From Perilla frutescens (lineage: Eukaryota; Streptophyta; Magnoliopsida; Lamiales; Lamiaceae), in NCBI GenBank assembly GCA_026008535.1, contig BRKX01000013.1, positions 56,865,726-56,929,725 on the forward strand: DNA of 64,000 nucleotides, read 5' to 3'. Position 1 is the first letter of the stretch, and the number at the start of each line of letters is the position of its first letter. The position numbers and the translations under genes were made by a program. The notes beneath the pieces were generated by a model that was not told the origin of the DNA, did not search any database, and worked only from the letters and a program-made list of their open reading frames with translations. Shown piece after piece: positions 10,287 through 21,639 of the stretch.

Positions 10287-11171
10287 GTAGAAGAAACTGA
10301 AAAAGGAAAATAGATGATATTACTTTTTGCTCCTTCCCACAACATCAAACTATGACTATTTATAAGACTACAATATTTGGGACCACTTAGGGAAACACAT
10401 AACCTAGATATTAAAATTTATAATGTGGCCCAATATTTAAAGAAATGTCCAAAGGCTAAATAACTCTATGTAGCCCACTAATCTCTGAAAGTTCCATCAA
10501 TCTACCAACTAATTCTTGTTGTTGTCTTTCAATCTTGGCGGTAGTAGTTGTGTTCACAACATTACCCTTCCCATTTTACGATCCTTGACGGGCGTTACAC
10601 ATTCAAATTATAAGTATTTTTTTTTAATTTTATTTTTTTGTGATTTAAAATGAAAACAAACAAGGGCGAAAGCTTTGGGGTCAAATTGAACGTAACTATT
10701 TATACAAACAATGAAGAATTCAAAACATTTCTTGCTGCGCTTCTTCATGGCCTATTTTAAGTAATATTGAGCTCGAGAGATGAAAGCATTATGGTTAAAT
10801 TGAACATAACTATTTATACACAAACGATGAAGAATTCAAACCACCTTGGATCATTAATTTTGTTTATAAAATAAGAAAGGAACATTTAAATGTATGTACT
10901 TTCTAATAAATTTTCAATTATTACCAATAAATTTATATATTACCCTTGTATTTTTAGATATGCTACGTACCATATTTCATAACTTACAATTGCATTCGGT
11001 TTATACATTTATGAAAGATTAGAATATATATCGCGCCCATCCGTCAAGCAATTCTTCACTCTAACACGAACAAATGTTGGATATTTTGTTTTTGGGAAGC
11101 ACAACGTTGCAAATTATCTCATTATATATAATTATCGATGTCTCGACTTCAATTCTATATATCTATATATA
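10287..11171. other. AT-rich intergenic DNA
   Basis: No gene is recognised. Two short related segments, about 10671-10735 and 10780-10850, share an AACGTAACTATTTATAC-like sequence and look like an old local duplication. Confidence 0.4.
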
Positions 11172-13111
11172 TTGATTATGAAGAGTAGAGGTCTATTACC
11201 CTATACGGTGAGCACGAGATAACATGCCCAACGCGAATTGATGTGTAATTTCTAGAGTCATTATATTTGATTTCTATTTATGTTATTTTTTTTATAATAA
11301 GGTAATACCCCAAAGTTAAATAATAGGCAAAACTCTATTTTATTTATTATTGTATATGGCCCAATGCCTATATTTAAGCTTTTTAATGTTGAGGCTCAAT
11401 TTATGGGCTTTTCAGTCCATTTACGTTTTTAATTATTTCCGAGACTTATAGTTATTGTAATTAGATGATCAAATATGGTAGATGATAGTGCTCATCAGTA
11501 TGAAATCATAGAACTTGATTGCATCTAAGTTGGACTTCATTTGACTAAGTTATAATTTAATTCTTGATTTAATTAGATTTTAGGGTTAAGTCAGGAAGGG
11601 GTATAAATACCCATTTATCTCATTAGCTGGGTCATTTTGAGCATCCCTCTTTTAGGTCACCCCCAACCCTTCTCTTCTATCTCCCTCTCGCCTCCCCTCT
11701 TTTTTCGTTGTCGACCGGAATATTTTTCGGCGAGTTTATTTTTAACATGCAATTACATATTTGGACGGATCACACTTCTCCTTTTTCTTATTCTTTAATT
11801 ATTTTTGAGAGATTTTGAGGTTTAAACTTTCCATTCTAGGATCTAAAAATGAGTTAACCCTATCCCTTCAATACCTCTTTTTTTGTGTTTCAACTGTATT
11901 TTCGATTTTAGCATGTATTTTGTGATTTACGGGTTGTTTTGGATTATCGATTTTAAAGTATGTTCTTAACTTTATTTATGGTGTTCTTGATTAAATGGTT
12001 GATTGATGAAATGGAAAATAAAATAAAATGAATTTTTATTTATGTATTTATTTATTTATTTTATTTCCTTTTCTATTTTGTTTAATGTTGATTAAATTCA
12101 AAATTAAGCATATTATATGATAAGTGGTACTTTATTAGTATATTATTATCTTTTAAATCATTCATTTGGTATTATGATTTTAATCTATGTGATTAAGATA
12201 TATTTCACTCGATCAAGGACTCGAGTATAACTTAAAGCTAGGATTACTTGTTTGATTTTCAAGTATCATCTTTTTGTGTCCTTATTTTAGAGACTTGTCC
12301 CCTATATACTCTTATTTACATCATAGAATATTTTATTTGTCTCTCTTTTTTTTTATCATTAAAAGCTCTTGTCCCTTTGATAAAAAAAAAATTAAAAATT
12401 TAAATGGTTGTCATTCAAAAACCCCCTGTTATTATATAATAAGTCATCTGATTACACCAAAAGTATTATTTGAATTAAAAAATAATGAAAATTCAAATAT
12501 TTTCAATGGGCATTTTGTTATGTTTTGGTGGTATATTTTTTAGAAAATACATAAAATTATGGATATTGAATGGTTGATAATCGTTATCTATTCATGTTTT
12601 GTTGATATTGTTCATTTAACAAAATCTAAAAAGTTAAAAATATGAATATTTACACCATAATTAAGTAGTATTAGAATTAAGAAGATAAAAATTTAAATAT
12701 TTTCCATTGTCATATTTTGTTATATTTTGGTGATATTGTATATTTAGAAAATCTAAAAAATTAAATATGTGATGGTTGTTAATTATTATCTATGTATGTT
12801 TTAGTGATTTTTCTTATATGAATTTTTACACTATAGGTAGTACTACAATTTCAAAAATCTAAATATGAATATAAATATTTTCTATGGGTATTTTATTAAA
12901 TTTTAATGATATTTTTATTTAGAAAATTTAAAAAATTAAAGATGTGAAATTTCTAAATGTTTTGGTGATAGTTTTTTTTATTTAAAAAACCTGAAAAGTT
13001 AAATATGTTTGGTGGTGCAAGGGGAAATTGAACCCAGGCGGCCGGGTATGCGATGGCGCCCATTAACAAACTGTGCTACAAACCTAATAGATTAAAGTTT
13101 TGGAAAACAAT
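11172..13111 (+). repeat. Long direct repeat, left copy (candidate LTR)
   Basis: This about 1.94-kb segment starts TGATTATGAAGAGTAGAGG and ends TTTTGGAAAACA(AT). It is repeated in the same orientation at about 17926-20962 with roughly 93-95% identity judged by eye. A promoter-like GGGTATAAATACCC lies at about 11601-11615, downstream of a GGCCCAATG box and upstream of a pyrimidine-rich leader. Directly after the copy comes ATGGTATTTTAAC, whose TGGTAT matches the start of the initiator-tRNA primer-binding site used by many plant retrotransposons. The TG...CA ends, internal TATA box and following PBS-like bases fit a long LTR. No clear target duplication or polypurine tract was found, so a plain segmental duplication remains possible. 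Confidence 0.5.
13013..13085 (-). other. tRNA-like sequence (left copy)
   Basis: Read on the minus strand, 73 bases begin AGGTTTGTAGCACAGTTTG and end TTGCACCA. They contain a near-consensus A box (TAGCACAGTTTG) and a B box like GGGTTCAATTTC at tRNA-like spacing. The acceptor ends do not pair well, so this is not a working tRNA gene. It could be the head of a tRNA-derived SINE or a relict tRNA-like piece. The same sequence is at 20867-20939. Confidence 0.45.
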
Positions 13112-13679
13112 GGTATTTTAACAAAGTTTTTGACTTATTTATTTTTATGATAATTTTACCCTTGCGATTTTACCTACAGATATAAATATAGATACAGATA
13201 AATGGAGAACCAAACTGCTACTCCATTAATAACTGTAGTTCTATTTATTACTATAAAATGGAGTTGTCTTCCCTGATAAGTTGTCGCCATAGGATATCTT
13301 CTTTTACAAGTAATAATTGATTATTTAATTTAATAATAATAAAAAAAATCCGCTTTAAGTACCTTTTCATCCGGATGGATCCTCAAATTAACATTTGGTA
13401 TTTCAACTCATATTCCACAATCGAATTTACAATTTAATAATAGATATTACAAAAATAAACTACAAATCATATTTTTAAAATAAATAGCAATAATAATAAT
13501 TTCTCTAAAAATTAAATATTAAAAAATAATTATAAATCTTAATTGAGTTGGGTAAACCCTAAAAAATAATCATAAAAATAAATTAAAACATAATAAATTA
13601 AAATTAACGAAAAAGATGAAAGACAATTATAAATTTGATCATTGAACATGTTGAAACACCAAGATTTGAAATTATAAGC
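13112..13679. other. AT-rich DNA with a Helitron-like 5' end and a family A remnant
   Basis: At about 13241-13265 the sequence TATTACTATAAAATGGAGTT matches the 5' end of the Helitron at 18105-19152 (which reads TATACTATAAAATGGAGTT on the minus strand), so a truncated relative probably starts here. At about 13500-13640 there is half of a family A foldback element, with TTGGGTAAACCCTAAAAAAT. No gene is seen. Confidence 0.4.
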
Positions 13680-14268
13680 CCATTTTCAGTTTCAATAAGG
13701 AGTGAACACTTTTTATAATATATTTATAATTTCAACGTATATAAATTATATATATATATATATATATTTAAAAAATATATATTTTATAATTCTAATATTA
13801 CACATAGATTAAAAAAATTCAAAAATAAAATTTTACCTTCATTAATGAACTAAGGCAAAATGCAAGAGTACTTCAACTTCGATTCAAAGTAAAAGATTTG
13901 TAAGTTTTGTTTGTGTATTGAACTATTAACTGTTAATTGTAATCATGACTTGTGATATTGAACTAACTTGACTATGTACGCGATTGAATCGGGATAAATT
14001 TTGATTATTATTTGTTTAATGTATAATTTGTTATTTATTATGTTCCAATATTATTTTTCTTTAGATATAATTGTTTAATAAAAGCCAAAAAAAAAAATTA
14101 ACATTTGATTAAACTGTAAACTGAAACAAACAAATCAAATAATTATGGTTCGGTTATATCAATTACTTTAATTGGTTTGATTTTCATTTTTTATAAGAAT
14201 TTCAATTTATAGTTTTATTGATTCGGTTTAGTTTTGCAGCGAACCAACCGGCCATTTACACACCCCTA
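13680..14268. mobile_element. Non-autonomous hAT-like element, relative of 37055-37640
   Basis: The right end reads ACACACCCCTA, the complement of TAGGGGTGTG, and is preceded by a subterminal TTCGGTTTAG / GAACCAACCGG region. The body, including TTTCTTTAGATATAATTG and a GTAATTGTGATTTGTG-like tract, matches the body of the repeat at 37055-37640. The left end is not clear. The element has no transposase. An (AT)n run lies at about 13748-13767. Confidence 0.55.
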
Positions 14269-14668
14269 ATATATATCTAATATTTCTGAAAACAACTTAA
14301 AGAGAAGAGAGTGGTTGCTTGCGGATACGATTTTGGATGAATTTTCTCATGAAGATGATAGACTACAATGATTAATCGTTGCAATGTGGATGGTTTTGTG
14401 AAAATTGATGATGATTATATTTTACACTCATTGAAATGGAAAAGATTGAGTGAAGGGCACAACACCGTTGCGATAATGAAGATAAAGATAAATGCATCAC
14501 CGTTACTAAGCAGTTGAGATTTCCTATTACATTTTTTATATTATATGTTGTGTAAAATCGGCGAACTTCACTGCCCCTAAAACTCGGCGAGGGTAAAATC
14601 GGAAATTTCAATGTATATGTGATTCACGCGTATATTTTTTCAATTTAGGGTTTTAGTATTGTCATTTA
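14269..14668. other. Intergenic DNA, nothing recognised
   Basis: The sequence has mixed composition and only chance open frames. It leads into the TTTTAGCAC motifs that open the minisatellite region. Confidence 0.4.
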
Positions 14669-14737
14669 CTATTTTAGCACGACACTTATTTTAGCACTGT
14701 CATGACTTATTTTAGCACTAACATGACCCTTATTTAG
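14669..14737. repeat. TTTTAGCAC motifs in inverse orientation to the minisatellite
   Basis: Three copies of (T)TTTTAGCAC spaced by 15-25 bases lie here. This is the reverse complement of the GTGCTAAAA core of the array at 15252-17065. Confidence 0.6.
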
Positions 14738-15251
14738 CATGACAAGAAACTCTCAAACCAGCGTTCTTTTTGCGAAGAATAAGTTCAGATCCCACAATCT
14801 AAATCAAAATTATACACCTAATCGAAAAAATAGTTTCATGTTCTTATCCAAATAGACTTGTTTACCGCAATCCTTGCAATATTATCTCCCTCTCTCTCTA
14901 GCTTCTTGCATAACATCTTTATGATTTTCAATTAGCTTGCAATATTCCAATTGTATGCATTGTTTTCTCTCCTTTGTTTTCAATATTAATGCATTTATGT
15001 GTTTATAATTTTCTATATATATTGTGTATCTGCATGCACATAGATGTTAATGCAAATATGAATGCATGCATATGCTATTTAAATGAAATAAAAAAAATAA
15101 TGAAATGCACTTATACATAAATATGCATATATACACACATATATAGTAGACTAAGATGCAAAATTTTAATATTTATATATATATACATTCAATATTTTAT
15201 AGCTTATATATATAGACAAAGTATATACATTAACCGTATACAATGTATAAA

Positions 15252-17065
15252 CTAAGTGCTAAAATCGTTCACAATAGTGCTAAAATAGATTACAACAGTA
15301 CTAAAATAGATCACAGTAGTGCTAAAGTACGTGGCAGTGCTAAAACAGTTCATAGTAGTGCTAAAATAGGTTACAACAGTGCTAAAATAGATCACAGTAG
15401 TGCTAAAGTACATGTTAACAAAATGTTTTTTTATAATACTCATTTGTTATTGCAAATGATGCATTCATCATGCAAAATAATTCATGAATTTAATTATTAT
15501 CTCCCCTCTCTATAGCTTTAATAGTCTCTTGACTTAATTAAATTAGCTCAATCATCAACTATCAAAGGATTTTCATTGAGTGGATTATAGTTAGATGACA
15601 TCTAACTTAATTAATATGTTCCAAATTCTGTAGGTCATATCGATTTCATTACTAAACTCGAATTTTCAATAGCTAAACAAAATAAAATATCAACAACAAT
15701 CAATGCATGTTCATTCTCTTGCACAATTTCCTCTTCAATTCATTTGATTTCTGTTCAAGTCCAGCAGTGCTAAAACAGTTCATAGTAGTGCTAAACTAGG
15801 TTACAACAGTGCTAAAATAGTTCACAGTAGTGCTAAAATACTGATAGTGAAAAATTCAAAATAACATCTTAATCAGCTTCATCAACCTAAGTGCTAAAAT
15901 AGTTCACAGTATTGCTAAAATAGGTTACAACAGTGCTAAAATAGATCACAGTAGTGCTAAAGTACATGACAGTGCTAAAACAGCTCACAGTAGTGCTAAA
16001 CTAGGTTACAACAGTGCTAAAATAGATCACAGTAGTGCTAAAGTACATGTTAACAAAATGTATTTTATAATACTCATTTGTTATTGCAAATGTTGCATTC
16101 ATCATGCAAAATCCTCCATGCAAAACAGCTTTCTTTTATAAAATATTGAAAGAAAAAAGTTCCTGTAGCATGACTAAATAGTAAAAAGTTCGTAAACGAC
16201 AATCGCTTTTAATCAAAACGGCATCTTCGCCAATTCTGCAACATCTTTACGGGTACATGTAAAGCTTTCGATCATCAACTATCAAAGAATTTTCATTGAG
16301 TGGATTATAGTTAAATGACATCCAACTTAATTAATATGTTTCAAATTATGTAGGTCATGTTAATTTCATTACTAAACTTGAATTTTCAATGGCTAAACAA
16401 AATAAAATATCAACAACAATCAATGAAAAGAAAATAAAAAGTAACAGTATTAAGAGTAATAAAGTTGCAGTTTAAATTTATTTTTAAGGATTTGGATAGG
16501 AAAAAATAATTTTTTTTTATGTTTGCTATTTAATGCCATACACGAGAAAAGGCAAGTGGAAAATAAATGGAACTAATTTAAATATACACCATTTTTGCTC
16601 ACTTCTATCGAATGTTCCTATCATTTTCCCTCTATTGTGCAATGCTCTCGCCATCAATGTATCAACTTCCTTCTTGTAGCCATGTCGAGATTCAACTCCA
16701 CCAACAGCAGTCAAACCCTTAATCAATGCGTGCTCCTTCTCTTGCACAATTTCCTCTTCAATCCATTTGATTTCTGTTCAAGTCCAGCAGTGCTAAAACA
16801 GTTCACAGTAGTGCTAAACTAGGTAAAACAGTGCTAAAATAGTTCATAGTAGTGCTAAAATGCTGATAGTGAAAAATTCAAAATAACATCTTAATCAGCT
16901 TCATCAACCTAAGTGCTAAAATAGTTCACAGTAGTGCTAAAATAGGTTACAACGGTGCTAAAATAGATCATAGTAGTGCTAAAGTACATGTCAGTGCTAA
17001 AACAGTTTACAGAAGTGCTAAAATATGTTACAACAGTGCTAAAATAGATCACAGTAGTGCTAAAA
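15252..17065 (+). repeat. 21-bp minisatellite, consensus AGTGCTAAAATAGATCACAGT, in five blocks
   Basis: Imperfect 21-base units occur in blocks at about 15252-15416, 15764-15842, 15890-16050, 16787-16862 and 16911-17065. Units alternate between a TCACAGT type and a TTACAAC type, so a 42-base higher-order unit is visible. A spacer (ATCATCAACTATCAAAG and following) is duplicated at about 15552 and 16271. A second spacer (CTGATAGTGAAAAATTC) is duplicated at about 15841 and 16862. The array therefore grew by duplication of larger blocks as well as single units. Because 21 is a multiple of three, an apparent seven-residue peptide repeat appears, but I see no gene. Such arrays are known inside plant Helitrons; membership in one is inference. 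Confidence 0.8.
16560..16775 (-). pseudogene. Possible captured exon of an unidentified gene
   Basis: On the minus strand an open stretch includes the segments EEEIVQEKEHALIKGLTAVG and KKEVDTLMARALHNRGKMIG, with natural-looking composition in otherwise AT-rich repeat DNA. Part of it is absent from the parallel copy of this block at about 15700, where the flanking CAATCAATG is directly followed by a shortened version. I do not recognise the protein and see no start, splice partners or stop that would make a gene. Confidence 0.3.
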
Positions 17066-17583
17066 TGAATCTATCCACAAAAAATTAACAAATGTAACAC
17101 CAAAAATATATACAGTGATAATACTACTACATCTATGATAACATTTAAGTCAGTAGATGCACCGATATTCTAATAATCAAAAACCACAAAACTCACCAAA
17201 CAAAATGGTCCTCAACATATGTAAAAACCCATTACACAATCTCCTCTAGTAAACAAGTATCAAAGAATATCCCAATCCAGATCCAAAAGGAGGGAAAGCC
17301 AAAAAAAAATCATAAAAAGTTACTTATTATCATCACATCTCTCCAACTAAAACAGTTAATAGTTTTTCCTCTGATTTCCACAAATGAACTAATAATATCA
17401 ACGAGGATAAACACATAACAAATAATACAAGAAAATTCACACCAATTACATAAACACAACAAAATCGAAGAGAAATCAAAGAGATCTTTTAGTGAATGAT
17501 GATAAATTCAAACTTACGGCGGGACGGTAGTGCTTCGGCATGGCGTCCACACGATGGCTGCGAATGGGGTTGTGTGGCGGTGG
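17066..17583. other. Intergenic DNA between minisatellite and GAA/GA repeat
   Basis: The first 400 bases are A-rich without features. A short GC-rich piece at about 17515-17585 (GGCGGGACGGTAGTGC and following) looks gene-derived but is too short to identify. Confidence 0.35.
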
Positions 17584-17597
17584 GAAGAAGAAGAAGA

Positions 17598-17641
<44 letters not shown>
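17584..17641 (+). repeat. (GAA)n(GA)n microsatellite
   Basis: About five GAA units are followed by about 20 GA units. The two arginine/glutamate-rich open frames across it are translation artefacts of the repeat. Confidence 0.95.
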
Positions 17642-17643
<2 letters not shown>

Positions 17644-18104
17644 AAGAGACGGGAAGAGATTTCATGCCAAAAATAATAGAATTTCTAAATTACGAAAATA
17701 CCCTTACTTCATTAAAAAGTCAGTAATATTACAGTAATGCCACCACATTTTTTTTAAGTTTGGAACACATCTTGGCCGTCCAAATAGGCGAGATCTGTGG
17801 TTAAAATTGGTTCTCAGTTCTCACAGGAGGTGTGGTTCTCACATGATCTCATCTATATATATACATATATGTATATGTATATATATAGTAGCTGAAACAG
17901 AATAGTCACCGAACCAACGGATTGATTATGAAGAGTAGAGGTCCATTACCCTATACTGTGAGCATGAGATAACATGCCCAACGCGAATTGATGTGTAATT
18001 TCTAGAGTCATAATATTTGACTTCTATTTATATATTTTTTTTTATAATCCTTATTATATTACCCCCAAAGTTAAATAATAAGCAAAAATCTATTTTATTT
18101 ATTA

Positions 18105-19152
18105 CTAGATTTCCACCCGTGCGATGCACGGATTAATTCATGATCTCAAATTCAATTATTATGTATTTAATGTAAGTGTCACATTTTTCAATATTTTATA
18201 TAATTAATATTTTATTTGATAAGCTCAAATAATTAATAAATTACTACGATCAAAATATTATATTATAAATTGCGCAACACTTGTATGTATACAACGTTTG
18301 TAGTAATATTTGTTACATTATCATCATTTTTCCAAAAAAAACTTTCAAATCAACTCGACTTGTGACTCGTGAAACAACTACGTACAAATGTAAACATGGA
18401 CTATTGAATATTGTGAAGAACAACAACAACATCCAATATTTGTACAAATGAAATAAGCTAAAGATTGGGTTTGAAAGATTTTCAGCAATCTAAGTCAACA
18501 TTTGCAAGATTGAAAAATTGATATAGTTCTATAAATGTTCATCTGTGCGAACATTAAGTGTTAATATGTAATTTTTTAAAATTTTGGGATAAAACTATAG
18601 AAATGTCTATCGTTCGGGTACTAAAGTGTAACAAACACTAAATACTATACTTTCTAAAAAATAATACAATAGACTATATAAACTTATAAATATTAATTTT
18701 TGTTTGATTTAGTTATTCATTTAATTAGAATGTTAAATTGTTAACTATTTCATATTTAATATAATTAAAAAATTATTATTAATGTTATATCTACGTATAA
18801 TAAAATCTGCTACCGATTATAATAATTTACCGGATAATTCACTTGATTTTTTTATTTAATAAATTTAATATATGTTGGTAATTATTTGACACAATAAAAT
18901 CTACTAAGTATTATCAATCACTTCTTAATGTGCACAAACTCACATATTTATTCATTCGTACAAATATATTTTGAATGTTATGTATATAACGAAATATGTT
19001 ATTGAATATAGCACAAATTAATTATATAATAAAAAAACATGTGTAAATGTGTGTATTTGAGAGAAGATGGTGAGACATTAAAAAAAATAAAAAAGTTACT
19101 GTAGATGATTTGATATTTTTGGGAGGGAACTCCATTTTATAGTATAGATAGA
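18105..19152 (-). mobile_element. Non-autonomous Helitron
   Basis: On the minus strand the element starts TCTATCTATACTATAAAATG at 19152 and ends with a hairpin (CCGTGC, loop ATC, GCACGG), a 12-base spacer and CTAG at 18105. Helitrons start TC, end CTRR with a hairpin about 10-12 bases before the end, insert between A and T, and make no target duplication. All four features are met: the flanks on the minus strand are A before TC and T after CTAG. The left copy of the long repeat has the uninterrupted site (TTTATTATTGTATATGG at about 11341-11357), which fixes the borders to the base. The interior has no Rep/helicase gene. Confidence 0.88.
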
Positions 19153-20866
19153 TTGTATATGGCCCAATGCCTAAATTTAAGCTTTTTAATGTTGAGGCTC
19201 AATTTATGGGCTTTTTAGCCCATTTACATTTTTAATTATTTCCGAGACTTATCGTTATTGTAATTAGATGATCAAATATGGTAGATGATAGTGCTCGTCA
19301 ATACGAAATCATAGAACTTGATTTCATCTATGTTGGACTTCATTTGACTAAGTTATAATTTAATTCTTGATTTAATTAAATCTTAGGGTTAAGTTAGGAA
19401 GGAGTATGAATACCCATTCATCTCATTAGCTAGGTCATTTTGAGCATCCCTCTTTTAGTCAGCCCCCTCCATTCTCTTCTATCTCCCTCTCGCCTCCCCT
19501 CTTTTTCCGCCATCGACCGGAATATTTTTCGGCGAATTTATTTTTAACATGCAATTACATTTTTGGACCCCACTTTCCCTTTTTCTTATTCTTTAATTAT
19601 TTTTGAGAGATTTTGAGGTTTAAGCTTCCCATATTAGGATCTAAAAATGAGTTAAACCATATTCTTTCAATACCTCTTTTTTTTGTGTTTCAACTTTATT
19701 TTCGATTTTAGCGTGTATTTTGTGATTTACGGGTTGTTTTGGATTATTGATTTTAAAGTATGTTCTTAACTTTATTTATGGCGTTCTTGATTAAATGGTT
19801 GATTGATGAAATGGAAAATAAAATAAAATGAATTTTTATTTATGTATTTATTTATTTATTTATTTATTTTATTTCTTTTTCTATTTTGTTTAATGTTGAT
19901 TAAATTCAAAATTAAGCATATTATATGATAAGTGATACTTTATTAGTATATTATTATCTTTTAAATCATTCATTTAGTATTATGATTTTAATCTATGTGA
20001 TTAAGATATATTTAACTCGGATCAAGGACTCGAGTATAACTTAAAGTTAGGATTACTCGCGTTTGATTTTCAAATGTCATCTTTTCGCGTCCTTATTTTA
20101 GAGACTTGTTCCCTATATACCTTTACGCCATAGAATATTTTATCTGTCTCTCTTTTTTTTTCCATTAAAAGCTCTTGTCCCTTTGATAAAAAAAAAATTA
20201 AAAATTTAAATGGTTGCCATTCAAAAAACCCCCTGTTATTATATAATAAGTTATTTGACTACACCAAAAGTAGTATTTGAATTAAAAAATATCATGAAAA
20301 TTCAAATATTTTCAATGGGCATTTTGTTATGTTTTGGTGGTATATTTTTTAGAAAATATAAAAAATTAAGGACATTGAATTGTTGCTAATTGTTATCTAT
20401 TCATGTTTTGATGATATTGTTCATTTAACAAAATCTAAAAAGTTAAAAATATGAATATTTACACCATAATTAAGTAGTATTAGAATTAAGAAAATAAAAA
20501 TTTAAATCTTTTCCATTGGCATATTTTGTTATATTTTAGTGATATTGTATATTTAGAAAATCTAAAAAATTAAATATGTGAATGATTGTTAATTATTATC
20601 TATGTATGTTTTAGAGATTTTTTTTTAAATAAAATAATTCTAAAAAGTTAAAAATATGAATGTATACATCATAGGTAGTAGTACAATTTAAAAAAAATCT
20701 AAATATGAATATAAAAATTTTCCATGGGTATTTTATTAAATTTTAATGATATTTTTATTTAGAAAATCTAAAAAATTAAAGATGTGAATGGTTGTTAAAT
20801 GTTATTTGTAAATGTTTTGGTGATAGTTTTTTTATTTAAAAAACCTGAAAACTTAAATATGTTTGG

Positions 20867-20939
20867 TGGTGCAAGGATGAATTGAACCCAGGCGACCGGG
20901 TATGCGATGGCGCCCACTAACAAACTGCGCTACAAACCT
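20867..20939 (-). other. tRNA-like sequence (right copy)
   Basis: This is the same 73-base tRNA-like segment as at 13013-13085, here with A box TAGCGCAGTTTG and B-box-like GGTTCAATTCA. The A box differs from the plant consensus by one base. The segment lies at the 3' edge of the long direct repeat and was duplicated with it. Poor acceptor pairing argues against a functional tRNA. Confidence 0.45.
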
Positions 20940-21184
20940 AATACATTAAAATTTTGGAAAACAATAATTGAAATGGAAAAAATTACAATTTGAATTAAAT
21001 AAACTAGTATAAGATAACTAGCAGACGCCTTACTTTTTAAGGATACAGGTAATACTTTTCGAATTTTAAGTGATACTTTTTAATGTTACTGTTGATACTG
21101 ATTTTGTCGGATTTTTTTTTTTTGCTGGTTGACCCACGAATTTAATCCGCCCGTCAGAAATAAGGCTTATATACACCTTGTGCA

Positions 21185-21639
21185 TGTTGTATAACCGTTC
21201 TGTAGAAAGCCGTTGCCTTGATCGCGTTGTCGCTGTCCTTAAGGAAATTATTGCCCCCACTATGTTGCTACTGGATATAGGCAAATTCCCTCCAGGATAA
21301 TCAAAACAAACAGAATTATAGATAGCAAACTCTATAATTCTCCCAAGAACAAAGTTTTGAGAATATTGATTGCAAAGTGAAGTAAAGAAGAAGATGATGT
21401 TTTTCTGTATATCAAAGTCTGCGGCAGTTGCGTATATATAGAGTATGAATAACTTCTTCTAAAAGTTGTGTCCTTTTATGAGAAGACACCTTTTCATGAA
21501 ATAATAATTTAAATAATAATAATAAATATTATTACAATAAATTAATTATTTCATTATATATAGCATACAACTGCTGCGCTTCTAAATACAACTGTTGCGC
21601 TTCTTTTTCTTCTTCATATAGCACTAACTATTACCAACA
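21185..21639 (-). repeat. 3' LTR of the copia element
   Basis: This is the 455-bp LTR that lies downstream of RNase H in the element's orientation. It differs from the other LTR at four sites (three transitions and one transversion counted by eye). Confidence 0.95.

Larger units (their letters stand above)
17926..20962 (+). repeat. Long direct repeat, right copy, with Helitron insertion
   Basis: This copy corresponds to 11172-13111 and has the same ends (TGATTATGAAGAG ... TTTTGGAAAACA). It is longer because a 1048-bp Helitron is inserted at 18105-19152. Without the insertion it is about 1.99 kb. The TATA-like box of the left copy is changed here to GGAGTATGAATACCC. The leader region with TCGACCGGAATATTTTTCGG is preserved in both. 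If the pair are LTRs, the about 4.8-kb interior (13112-17925) has no retroelement genes, which would make this a LARD-like non-autonomous element. Confidence 0.5.

Noticed and set aside
13013..13085. Functional tRNA gene
   Set aside because: Acceptor stem halves do not pair and the B box departs from consensus, so only a tRNA-like relict is supported.
15243..15515. Open frame with a seven-residue peptide repeat (SAKI-type units)
   Set aside because: The frame exists only because the minisatellite unit is 21 bases long. It has no start context, no homologue I recognise, and the repeat is equally open on the other strand.
15252..17065. CRISPR-like regular spacing
   Set aside because: The units are contiguous 21-bp tandem repeats without unique spacers, and the DNA is from a plant nuclear genome.
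17496..17737. Arg/Glu-rich frames
   Set aside because: They are produced by the (GAA)n(GA)n repeat.
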